A program made the position numbers and the translations under genes. This document shows, piece by piece, positions 20,201 to 29,040 of a DNA stretch of 64,000 bases. Under the pieces are notes generated by a model. It saw only the letters and a program-made list of their open reading frames with translations. It was not told the DNA's origin and made no database searches. Origin of the DNA: Diphasiastrum complanatum (lineage: Eukaryota > Streptophyta > Lycopodiopsida > Lycopodiales > Lycopodiaceae); NCBI GenBank assembly GCA_029204225.1, contig MU831909.1:33181-97180 (forward strand), in the 5' to 3' direction. Within the stretch, counting starts at the first letter, position 1. Every line of letters begins with the position of its first letter.

Positions 20201-22774
20201 TCATAGTTCGCTTCACGAATTTGGAAGAGAGACGGGCAACCCTCAAACTGCGGGCCAAGCTTAGAGGTACACTTATATTTATGGATGATGATCTCACTCC
20301 CATGCAAGTTGCGGATCGGAGGCAAAAGCTTTGGGGAAGAGGGTAATTTATCGGGATGGGAAGGCTCGATACATCGATCCTCCGTTTTGACAAATAGGGA
20401 TTAAGGCCCCTCGGACTAAGTAGCGGTTCAAGGGGTCCTTCTCGAGCATTGCGGTTGAGGCTATGGAACTGCAATGGCATTCACTCTTCAGCTATTGTTG
20501 GCGATTTTAGAGACTTTTGTGCGGAGGGTAATCTCTTCCTATTCACCGAGACACATGAGCGGAAAGAGGTCTACCGGTTGTTACGGGTTTTTGCTGGTAC
20601 TCTGCACATCGGCGGTCGACGAGAGCATTGACAGATCGGGGTTCTGGTAGGGTGGCCTGCTTAGTCCGTGACTTCATTCGGCCTTGGGTCGAGTTGGTGC
20701 ATACAGATGAGCAAGCCCACTATATTTGGATTCGGGTGGACCGGACTTTGATGGGACTGAACCGTGACCTCTTTCTGGCCATTTGTTATTTCCCATCGGA
20801 CACATCAGTTTTCAGCTGGCGACTTTAATGCCAGGACTGGATCCACGCATACAGAGTTGCATAGAGCAGAGGATGATCCACATCGGATACATGCTTTAGA
20901 CTAGGATGATCTTGGCCTCCGGCGACGATCAGCAGAGTAGTGTTTCATTTTTGGGTAGCATTGCTATTCAACCATTCTAGTCACCGAGATGATTATGAAG
21001 AAATTTTTTCTTGAAATTGCTAAGTAGTTGTTCAAATAGTAACCAGCTGAGAAATATTTTATTTCTACCTTGTATAATTCCTCAAACCAGGAAGCTTAGT
21101 TCCATCCCATCAGAAATGTTGGAAGCGGACAGGCCTTTTCCTGGTTATTTCCAGAGAATTATGAACGGAATGCCTTTTCCTTCACTGAATATTTTCAGCC
21201 TAAGTTTGTTCTTTCAAAGAGGGAGAGTCTAGAACCCTGGCATAGAAAGAGAATGGCCAGAAGGAAGAAGGGACCTGCATTGCCATAGGGAGAGGCTGGA
21301 GGAAAAGATATAGGTACAAGCGGCTGAGGATTTTATGCTCACTCTCTAGTCATTCGTACGGCCAAGTAAGGGGCAGGGAGCAAAGGGATACAGGTGAAGC
21401 AAGAGAGGGAAGAAGATTCTCTATTTTCAGTGGGAGAAGGAATGGCCATCTGGCTGCTGTTGAGGAATGAAAGTTAGCAGGCAGATGGAGAGGGAATGCA
21501 TAGCAGGGTGCAATGAAGAAGGGCCCAGAGGAAGAGGGAAAACAATAGGCCTGGAAAAGAGAGTTTTTTAGGAATGTCAAATGTGGGAGACCCAAACCTT
21601 AAACATAAGGAATGCTGCAAGGTGCATGAAGAGAAGGGAGCCCAATTTAAGAACTTTTCAAAAAGCATTCTGGTTATCCAAACCTGAAGAATATGGAACT
21701 CCATGCTCTGTGTTCATTGGTGCTCCAATGCACCGTGCCATAAGTACTTTATTTGCTGATTGCTTGCACAATTTAGTTTAAAACCTTTCTAATAAGATAT
21801 TTTGTTTATGACTTTTCAGTATACTTGTTAATTTGCAATTGAAACAAGGTGCTGTTTTTTTATGCTACTATGAATATTGGGTTAGCTTCAAGCTAACTGT
21901 CTCTCCTGCAACATTCGTCCATAATATGTTTCGTAGTGAAGGAAACGAGTGATTCTGTTTGCTGACACAGGAGACATTAACAAAGAGCAATGAAGTATTC
22001 ACATCTTTCAAGCAAGAGATGGAAAAGGTAGGTAGTCATACGATATTTATTTCAACAGATTCGGTTCTTGTTTGTGATAGTTGTTCTCCATGCACTTCTA
22101 CGATCCTCATTTGGCAGTGTTATTGAGGCAGCAAGATGCTTTCTTTTCTGTTTATGCCTTTCATTATGACTAACCAGATGTCACAAACGATCAAGCGGTT
22201 AGAGAAGGAAAATCTTTCTCTTAGAAAGAAGTCTGAAAAATCCGATGTCTCTATCATTGAGCTTCTTGATGAGGTAAGTGCACATTTATGTGAATCAAGC
22301 TCTGGACTATCTCTTGAAATTCTGGGCTGAGCTGTGAATTTAGATGAGATCTGAGATCAATTCCATGTCTTATCAACAGAGGGCCCTTTTGAAGAAGCAA
22401 TTGGATACAACAAAGAATCAAAAGGAGAAGCTTGAAGCACTCTGTCGGTCACTGCATGCTGAGTGCAAACAGAAGTCTGTTCCTGTTGCTCCTAGTGTTC
22501 CTGCACCCTCAGAGGAGGTAGAATTTCAAAGGGATTTTTTTAAATTGTGATTTTTGTTATCACTATTTGCATTGGACCTCGTTTTAGTTTAATGCTTGTT
22601 ACAGCATGAGTGTCTCTACAATTATGTGATATGGTATGATTTATGGTCTAGTTAAGGGTAAATTTTGCTCCTTTCAAAATTTAGTCAAAATGTTTTGCTT
22701 TTGATTAGCATTGTATATTTGCTTGAATGAATCAGACTGATGAGAAGAAACATTCAGAAGAAAACGAAAGTTAA
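13923..22774 (+). CDS. Taxilin-like coiled-coil protein, last six exons
   Basis: Exons by frame and splice sites: 13923-13989, 14281-14463, 21971-22027, 22178-22273, 22344-22517, 22736-22774 (stop TAA). Translated in order they give the conserved taxilin (myosin-like coiled-coil) block: LRQKLNHFMQQYELREQHFA, then LHLTEQDLRSQLTIYGEKFE, ETLTKSNEVFTSFKQEMEK, MSQTIKRLEKENLSLRKKSE and TKNQKEKLEALCRSLHAE, ending in a short acidic tail. Animal taxilins bind syntaxins in vesicle traffic; the plant role is poorly known. The first visible exon starts with one base of a split codon, so earlier exons must lie upstream, probably beyond 1 or hidden among transposons; none was found. Intron 14464-21970 is 7.5 kb, begins GC and is full of LINEs. 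Confidence 0.85.
14869..15890 (+). mobile_element. LINE copy A, 5'-truncated: ORF2 C-terminus and 3' end
   Basis: Open frame 14869-15660 encodes the region after the reverse transcriptase domain of a non-LTR retrotransposon: SSWFQYASDFLHSWGLSMSD, a CCHC finger (C-x2-C-x9-H-x4-C) at RICRCCTLQEVEDEFHFIF, and a charged tail. A 3' UTR follows, with the family's terminal hairpin around TATGCCCAAGGGCA (15851-15866) and then a (TC)n array. It lies in the sense direction within the taxilin intron. The 5' part (ORF1, endonuclease, RT core) is absent, as usual after incomplete target-primed reverse transcription. Confidence 0.8.
15891..15970 (+). repeat. (TC)n microsatellite between LINE copies A and B
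   Basis: Nearly pure TC repeat grading into CCCTCTCCCTCTCCC. It joins the 3' end of LINE copy A directly to the truncated 5' end of copy B. Ser-Leu repeat frames here are artefacts. Confidence 0.95.
15971..17147 (+). mobile_element. LINE copy B, 5'-truncated
   Basis: Same ORF2 C-terminal region as copy A, with frameshifts: YIRRYIYRAYLRHTWQ, then the CCHC finger ICRLCSLGEVETEEHFIFRC, then tail sequences repeated in part (16620-16900 again carries LRALMGYEDSRCVTLMLREM, so the tail is duplicated or rearranged). The 3' end shows the hairpin ATGCC-TTTT-GGCAT flanked by GTCTT/AAGAC at 17103-17134, then TTAATAAAGCT and (TC)n. Confidence 0.8.
17148..17214 (+). repeat. (TC)n microsatellite between LINE copies B and C
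   Basis: About 33 uninterrupted TC units. It starts right after the LINE B 3' end and stops exactly where the GC-rich 5' region of copy C begins. Confidence 0.95.
17215..18122 (+). mobile_element. LINE copy C: short ORF1-only derivative with 5' and 3' ends
   Basis: A GC-rich 5' region has imperfect GAGCGGGATCTG / GGACCTGGGCG repeats, then ATGGCCAAGAACAAAAAG (17382), probably the ORF1 start. ORF1 soon breaks. 17595-17861 encodes the ORF1 RNA-binding domain (SHIFLRFKDEDSRRTILCRR, EEDLTPLQWEERKKLMSEAR, CDGRPIF). The 3' terminal hairpin (18055-18086) follows after a short UTR, with no ORF2. This is therefore a 0.9-kb internally deleted derivative with both family termini. Confidence 0.7.
18164..18265 (+). 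repeat. Short minisatellite, about 11-bp unit
   Basis: Imperfect repeats of GGGTGCTGACA / GGGTGCGGACA, clearest at 18218-18256. Proline/cysteine-rich minus-strand frames across it are repeat artefacts. Confidence 0.6.
18343..18522 (-). CDS. 59-residue predicted coiled-coil ORF, unknown
   Basis: Minus-strand ATG at 18522 to TGA at 18343-18345. The peptide starts MSDFESLNSYLQHQFNEVLQ and continues with Leu/Ile at heptad-like spacing (FIEKLQLQNQMLHGELIKV), ending KVKEVL. It lies antisense within the taxilin intron, between a LINE derivative and copia debris. It resembles the short coiled-coil leaders of some retrotransposon gag proteins, but I do not recognise a family. It may be a transposon fragment, and translation is not supported by anything beyond the open frame. 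Confidence 0.3.
   Translation of the reverse strand: MSDFESLNSYLQHQFNEVLQFIEKLQLQNQMLHGELIKVSLQNKDLQRTIDMMKVKEVL
18600..18870. repeat. GGCAGCG-rich imperfect repeat and spacer
   Basis: Short GGAGGCAGCGTTGGAG-type units recur between 18715 and 18785. Nothing else is recognised. Confidence 0.4.
18880..19250 (+). pseudogene. Ty1/copia GAG_pre-integrase and integrase fragment
   Basis: Begins with WHNRMGHVN (pre-integrase H-x3-H region) in a broken frame, then 19061-19240 reads LDIVHNDICGPMQTLSIGGA, KYFLTFIDEYSRRTIVYFLK, the integrase core start with the first catalytic D. It stops abruptly near 19250 where LINE sequence continues without a gap. Confidence 0.75.
19251..19895 (+). pseudogene. LINE RT C-terminal fragment (copy D)
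   Basis: Reads FCTRWGLGVNIAKTKFMVFN (RT thumb-side motif), then ALHAAETWCTFP, TTMLARMIRAKPSFPHEILL and finally SHQLASETD, the same region that in copy A precedes the CCHC finger. Several frameshifts. Both ends are abrupt joins: to copia integrase on the left and to LINE ORF1 on the right. Confidence 0.75.
19896..20950 (+). pseudogene. LINE ORF1 and endonuclease fragment (copy E)
   Basis: 19915-20345 encodes ORF1: a coiled-coil start (IQELEEKIEQHKAET), the RNA-binding domain with LNIRVRGVEDTNDPMTEA and MDDDLTPMQVADRRQKL, then a frame break. 20440-20880 encodes the N-terminal part of an APE-type endonuclease: LRLWNCNGI, LFLFTETHE (catalytic Glu) and GDFNARTGS, in shifting frames. Sequence identity is lost around 20950. 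In the family, ORF1 binds the RNA and the endonuclease nicks the target. Confidence 0.75.
20951..21970. other. Remaining taxilin intron sequence
   Basis: No recognised coding or repeat feature. Ends at the acceptor ACACAG before the exon at 21971. Confidence 0.6.
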
Positions 22775-25235
22775 TCGACAATGTTGGCCTCTTCAAGGTC
22801 TGCCAATGAAGAAGAAACAACTGCCAAATGGTGAGCCCTCTCAAAGTACTTCAGATGTACCTGGAACCCTTCCTGTGATGTTTTAGGCATAATGAACGGC
22901 TTGGCTTGTGAATTTGTCATCTGGCCTCATAGTATGTGTATATTCATGTGGAATAACATTTAGCTACAGCCTAGTGCCTAATAGTGTAAATCTACATTGA
23001 GAAGTTGTGGGTCAGGTTGAATCTCATCTACCCAAATATTTGCATTCAATTCGCTTCAAATAAATAGTGTGAAAGTTGAGCTGTCTGATTAGGTTTAGGT
23101 TCTGGGGTTTTTCTATGATTCAAGATGTACTTGGATGATGAATGTATTTTCCAGTATTTAGTGTAAGACTGACCAGTAGCAGTGAAGAGTGTAGGTGCAT
23201 TTCAGAAGGAGAGAACTGAAACTCTTAGATGTCACATGATTCTTATGAAAAGCCTTTTCTAAGATTGGGATGGTCTACATGAAAGAAGGGATAGCATTAC
23301 AGTGCATTTTGTGGAAGATTTGGTAGTATCAATGAATATGGTTCCCACGCATGAAGGAAGCATATACATTCTATTGCATGCGTGGAACATTCCCTGCCAC
23401 GATGTGTTACCTGAAAAATCAAGTGTATCTCAAAGTGCGATTTGTGGCTCGTAAAGCATGCAGGATGACAGATTGCAAGTGGTGATGATTGAGAGATGGG
23501 AGGTGCAGATGAAAAGGTTTTTGGTCACCAGGACCCTGTTTTTTGGATTCTAGACCTTCAAACTGCAAGTCATAAGTTCTTATTAAGGCTCTTAACCGGT
23601 TACTCTACCATGAGTTTGGAACATTTTGGCACGATTTTCATCCTGACGGCATGTACTCTTTTCCATTTGTAGAATTACATGCTTTATGGTTCATTGCACC
23701 TGCACTTCTTCAGGCTGTGTATACTGAATCTTTTAACTTCTTAAGCATGTTGCTCAAAGGTGCTCAACTATCGAGAGGTCAGTGATGCTAGGTAAATTGG
23801 TTGAAATCACAATACTATGCATATACAACTTTTTGTCTTGGGGAATTTGAGTCCTAATCAACCTGCAATATCTTTGAGGACTAAACCACCCATTTTGGCT
23901 ACTTAACTATGCGACAAACCAATTGGTGATCAAGGGATGAGCTTCTTCAAACAGGAGATGGATGCATGGCAGGACTTCCAATATTCATGATAAGGAATGA
24001 GGATAAAAGCACAGCTCCTTATAACTAGAAGTCTGTACCATGCAGTTTCAGCCAAAAATTTGAGATCCAGTCAATTCTGGATCTGTTACTATTAATTTTA
24101 TGATATCAGGCTGGTTGGCATGGTGGATGCAATCATTTGCAATATTTAATATAGTTCAATTTTTTCTCCAAAAAGGAACATATAGTGTACTTTATGAAGA
24201 AATGAAGAAGTCTGTTTAAACCATTTACGAAGCTTAGACCCCAGTTGAACGAGAATACAGAAGTAGCCAGTAAGTAGAACCTGGCTTTTTGCGCTCTATA
24301 CACTTCTTAACAAAGGGATGTGCTGCCTGTCACTGTTAAGAATGTCAGTGGTATTCAGTCAATGACATTCTGTTCAAATTCTGGCTATACAAAAAATAAG
24401 AATATATGGTTTACCTCATCCAGTGCCAAGTTTGACTGAAAATGTAAATGTTTATTTGAGGACATACTCTGGACATGTTGTATTGTCCAATCAACATAAT
24501 TCCTACCTACATTTACAAGTTATCTTACTTTGATCACAAGAATAATGTTCCCCCAACTTGTTCAACTCAAAATAATGGTTTCTCTGTTTGGTTCCTTCAG
24601 GCTAAGATTTCAATCTACAGCTTAGCTAGCTTCTCATGAGTGAGCTCACTATAAGACCTAGAGCTTAAAAGTTTACTCTAGACTTGAAGAGTCAAAGAGT
24701 TTATTCTAGAGCTTTGGACGCTTGTTTATTGTGCCCCTAGTCTTTTTCATTAATCAAGAGAATCTTGTTCTGATTTAGATACATTTATGGACATTATTTT
24801 CAAGAAACTTTACTCTTTGCTCTCAATGCTTTCGCATTACGTGATAAAGAAATGCACAAATTTGCCAAGGATAAGAGAAGCAAATCATGAATTAAAATAA
24901 GAAGTAATCTGCTTTTCATATCGTATGTATTAGATTCCCAATCATTCTCCAACCTATAGTTTTTGGTGTTAACCCTCATGGATTGTTGACGTTGTCCATG
25001 AAGCTCTTTAACACCGATCAAATGTATTGGCATGAATATAAGTAGATTATTATTGCTTGTTTGGATTTGCAAGGAAACTCATGTACATTATTTATGTGTT
25101 CTTTTGGAACACGATGTCAAAAATTTCATGTAAAGCACATGCACTGCAATATATTAAGGAAGAAAACAATCAATCAATAAATCATCTCAAAGCATTTATC
25201 TGACTTTTTTAAAGATTTGGTAGGTCTTGATGGTG
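22775..25235. other. Taxilin 3' flank and intergenic sequence
   Basis: The 3' untranslated region starts after the stop at 22772-22774. No poly(A) signal is certain. The rest is AT-rich intergenic DNA with no convincing gene. Confidence 0.5.
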
Positions 25236-25239
25236 TAAC

Positions 25240-25596
25240 ATGTATGAATATGCAAATGTAATAGTCAATACACGTGCGTGTGTGTGTTTGAATTTAAAAG
25301 ATCTATACAAATCTAAACATTATTGTCACAATATAAAAATTACGAATCTTAAAAGTCAATGGGATTCGTATAGAGTGCACAAGCTTAGTCAATATATGCA
25401 AGATCCCAAGATCTACCATTGGAAATCAGCCAAGAGGGTCCTAAGGTATATATCTTCAACTCATGATTTTGGTTTGCTTTACAAAAGTAAAGATCTATCT
25501 ATTTTTGGCTACTCGGACTCGGATTTTGCTAGTGACAAGTTGGATCAAAAATCTAGAAGTCATCATAAGCAAAAATACCATATTGACATAACCTAA
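25240..25596 (+). pseudogene. Ty1/copia RNase H fragment
   Basis: Reads LSQYMQDPKIYHWKSAKRVL, RYISSTHDFGLLYK and FGYSDSDFASDKLDQKSRS, the start of the copia RNase H domain (catalytic D in YSDSDFA). Only this piece is present; the upstream 5' portion of the frame is unrelated or decayed. Confidence 0.8.
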
Positions 25597-25659
25597 TTAC
25601 AAGCAAAAAAAGCTCCAAGTTGAAGGGAATATACTCACTCACATTTGTCCAAAACCACG

Positions 25660-25813
25660 TGACCATTTTGCGTCCGCGTCCAGTGTCCAGACTCGAACAC
25701 GTCCAATTTTTTTTTAAGACCCTAAAATACACTAAAATGTGAGGGAAAAATAAAAGTGCGTCCAGGTGGACGCGTTCAGACGCGCGTCCGCGTCCGCGTC
25801 CGGGTCACCCTAC

Positions 25814-25815
<2 letters not shown>
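25660..25815 (+). repeat. GCGTCC-rich hexamer repeat region
   Basis: GCGTCCGCGTCC units at 25670-25682 and 25775-25802, with the inverted GGACGCG at 25764-25770. The arms could be decayed termini of a small DNA transposon. Confidence 0.4.

Positions 25816-25863
<48 letters not shown>
25816..25863. repeat. (TA)n microsatellite
   Basis: About 23 TA units, followed by ACATAATT. Confidence 0.95.
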
Positions 25864-25867
<4 letters not shown>

Positions 25868-25891
25868 ATTCCCATGAACCTTGGACGGTTC

Positions 25892-25955
25892 ACCACGATT
25901 CTTGGAACTGTACAGTTCACTAAGTTTGGTTCCAAGAACCATGGTGCATCGTGGT
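25892..25955. repeat. 64-bp imperfect palindrome
   Basis: ACCACGAT plus TCTTGGAAC on the left pair with GTTCCAAGA and ATCGTGGT on the right, with a bulge of about 10 bases and a central loop. Could be a small foldback element or the fused ends of a decayed inverted-repeat element. Confidence 0.55.
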
Positions 25956-26023
25956 TAATTAATTAATTTTCTAGTTTTCAACAGGCCAAAAAAAAGCCCA
26001 AAAAAAGGCTCAAAAAGCCGTTT

Positions 26024-26255
26024 GTGAGTGTGCTAAGGCTCTTATTTCAAAACAAATATCTTTTTTTGACATTTTGTGGGGAGGCAATTAGTTGTGCTAA
26101 CTCTTTTTGGAATAAATTGCCAAGTGCTCTACTTGATGGTAAGTCACCTTATGAATTTCTTGATGGTAAGAAGCCTAATGTGAAAGATCTCAAAGTTTTT
26201 TTATGCACATGCAATGCTTATGTTCCCTTACAAGATAGATCTAAGATTTAAAAAT
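26024..26255 (+). pseudogene. Ty1/copia post-integrase fragment
   Basis: Encodes FCGEAISCANSFWNKLPSAL and LLDGKSPYEFLDGKKPNVKD, the conserved block after the copia integrase core. It probably belongs to the same decayed + strand copia material as 26640-26815. Confidence 0.7.
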
Positions 26256-26639
26256 ACAATCACTAATTGTATCTTTTATGTTTTTTGTTCTCTTTCTAGA
26301 CCACTAGGTTGATGGACTAGTAGCTACTTAGAGCCCCAATTACTATTTATCTTGTAATTGTGACTTTTGGGCTAGCACAATTACTAGTGATGCTTGTGTG
26401 GAGAGTTGCTCCTACTTTTCCTTTCAATGATTCTATTCATCAGTAGGTACGTGAGAATTGCCAATTTTGTAATCGAATTCATGACTCCGTATTAAAGCCT
26501 TGATTGCTGGAAGGATCATCATCGATGTGATAGATTTGGGGCTCTAGACTGTGTGGGAATCTAGGAAGGAGATTTTCAATCAACTAAATAGAATTCAAAC
26601 AAATTTTTAGTGTTTTCATTGTCTCTTTTTGTAAAAAAT

Positions 26640-26816
26640 GATATTTGCAATCACTAATGTGCTTGGGCTAATGAAGAGCTTACTTTCAATTGGAGTTATG
26701 GAAAATTAGCATTTTAAGGTTAAATTTTTCAAGAATAGGAAAGTATTGGTTGGCATTGTCAATTACGTCTCAATCTAAGTTAAGACATCATATGACATCC
26801 AAACTATGGTAGTACA
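26640..26816 (+). pseudogene. Left part of a copia copy split by an LTR element
   Basis: Broken frames read NVLGLMKSLLSIGVM and VKFFKNRKVLVGIV, the copia protease-to-integrase linker region (compare [20 protein letters not shown] at about 56890). The copy continues at 32296 on the far side of the LTR element. Confidence 0.6.
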
Positions 26817-27527
26817 TGTCAAAAATCAGTGGATTTGTGAGCAGAAGCTTGAGCGAGTGGGCAGTAGGATCGAAAGCGCCACAATTAGCAGCAGAACGTT
26901 CAAAATAAATGAATCAAAGATGCGCAATGGAACAACAACTGCAGTGGGACAAAATGTACTCTGATTAATATCCACAAGGAGTACAATTGCATGAAGAGCA
27001 AACTTCAGTTGGCTACAGAATGATAACTCTGATCGTTGTGTGTGATAACACATGCAACGAAACTATTTGAATGAATTAACAGATACAATTATCAAATGTT
27101 TTAGATATCAGAAGATCAAAAGATAAGAAGATTGGAGATTTTAGAAAAAGTTTTATGATGAAGATACTGCTCTTGATATACTCAAAATAACTACAACCAC
27201 TTCTTCTACAGTTATTACAACTGCCTCATAACTATAAATATATGTACAATGTAGGTGGACTGTCAACGTGAAGTCGTTGGGTCGACAATGCTCAAAAATT
27301 ACACAGGTTCAGATTTTATACAAAGGATCGAAAAATATGTACTAGTTTGAAAAAAATATGTTGTGAGTCGGAAAAATTAGACCCGATCCAACATGTTTGA
27401 AGGCGCTCAGATAATTTAGTGAAGGTTCAAAAAAATTCCGAACCGATCCCACCCGCTGTCCCTAGGTCGGAATTTTCCTGCCAACGAAAAACTCGAGCTT
27501 TCTGTTTTCTTGATTTTGTAAAGTTCA
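26817..27527 (-). repeat. Left (3') LTR copy
   Basis: Aligns with 31577-32295: both contain ATTAATATCCACAAGGAGTA and CTTGATATACTCAAAATA. No polypyrimidine tract is seen just inside it, suggesting the interior junction has been rearranged. Confidence 0.8.
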
Positions 27528-27559
27528 TTGCTTTTATGCCTCTAGTCAGGCGCTCAGTA

Positions 27560-28030
27560 CTTCCATTCATGCAAATAAAAGTTTACTTTGGCATTATAGA
27601 CTTGGTCACTTGAATCATGTTGTTGTACAACAAATGTCTAGACAATCTATTGTTCTTGATCTCGACTATCCTTGTGATAAAGACCGTCTAATTGGTAAAC
27701 AGACTAGAAAACCATTTAAATCAAGCCATCAGCATATTGCTAGAGGATTGTTAGACATTGTACATTCAGACATTTGTGGCCCGATGAAAAATCCTTCGCC
27801 AAAGAATGCAAAGTATTTTGTAACTTTTATTGATGAATTTTCCAAAAAGACTATGGTGTACTTTATAAAGAAGAAATCAGAAGCCTTCAACTGCTTCAGA
27901 ATCTTCAAGGAGCGTGTAGAAAAAGAGACTGAAAGGACGATCAAGGCCCTAAGGTCAGACAATGGTGGAGAATACATCTCTATCGAGTTTAAGGAGTACT
28001 GCCAAAGCCAAGGCATTGCACACCTATAAA
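27560..28030 (+). pseudogene. Ty1/copia pre-integrase and integrase fragment, + strand
   Basis: Continuous frame reads LWHYRLGHLNHVVVQQMSRQ, then LLDIVHSDICGPMKNPSPKN, KYFVTFIDEFSKKTMVYFIK and ALRSDNGGEYISIEFKEYC, with the first two integrase catalytic Asp residues visible. Opposite in orientation to the surrounding element, so it is a separate insertion or an inversion. Confidence 0.8.
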
Positions 28031-29040
28031 ATTGTATATATATTGAATACCACTTGCATATTCAAAAGGCGTGTGTGAAAATAATAGCATCAGAAGCTTA
28101 TCAAACATAGATGAAGTAGATGCCTTGCGCATTGATTCTTTTGTATTGTCAGTAAATGGTTCATCCCTTTTACAGATTGAATTGGCTTTGTAGAGCACAC
28201 GATTTCGTCCGCTATTGTCTTGTGCTCCACAACATTATTGACATATATATTTTGCTATACTTAATCTGATAACAGCTCTGTTGATCTGTGTTTAGATTTG
28301 TGTCGATATTGCTATGCTTTTCCTCATTCTGTCTGACTCTTGTTGCTCAATCTGGTAATCTGTTCTTAGCGAATTATTAGCATTCTAGTTGTTGACGACT
28401 AATATTTAGTCTTGCCTTTCGTGACCGATTATTAATCAAGCTCAGTTTAGCTCTTTACGAATCATTCGTGACTAATAGTTTGTCTAGCTGTTTGTGATAA
28501 ATTATTTTTCTGATGTGTTGTTACTTAAAGTTTGGTACGTAATCAGATCGACCGTGATCACTAACATTTTGTTCGTTTTTTATAGGCGTAGTCATGCTTA
28601 GGGAAAGAGTAATATAGCTCATTCTGTTGCGCACGAACATCTTCCGTTTGAGTTCGTTTCTTGTTCGAGTTTCGAGTTCACTTCTTTTCATGTTCGTTTT
28701 CTTTACGAGCTATTTTTGTTTCTCACACTCACACACCCTCTTTCCCCAACATTGCTGCCATCATGTTTGTCTTTTTGTTCTCCGTGACAGCAGTTGGCTG
28801 GAACTTGATCAGGCCTTTTGAACTCCAGTGCTAACTTGCATTTTAGCTTCATCAGATTCAGTTTGAAACTAAATAGTAGAATATCATTTCCATAAAGAGT
28901 GGAGTTGATGAAAAAATCCGATACAGACTTGAAATAAAAATTTGAGTCTGTAGAGTTTAGATAGAAACCATTTTCATTTAGTAATGCAGATTTGGTGTCC
29001 TTTTCTGCTTCACATTGGTCAGTATCAGTTGACTTTGTCT
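28031..29040. other. Interior of the LTR element without recognised coding
   Basis: AT-rich, with recurring GACTAAT / CGAATTATT-type short motifs between 28370 and 28500. No RT, RNase H or other motif. Confidence 0.4.
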
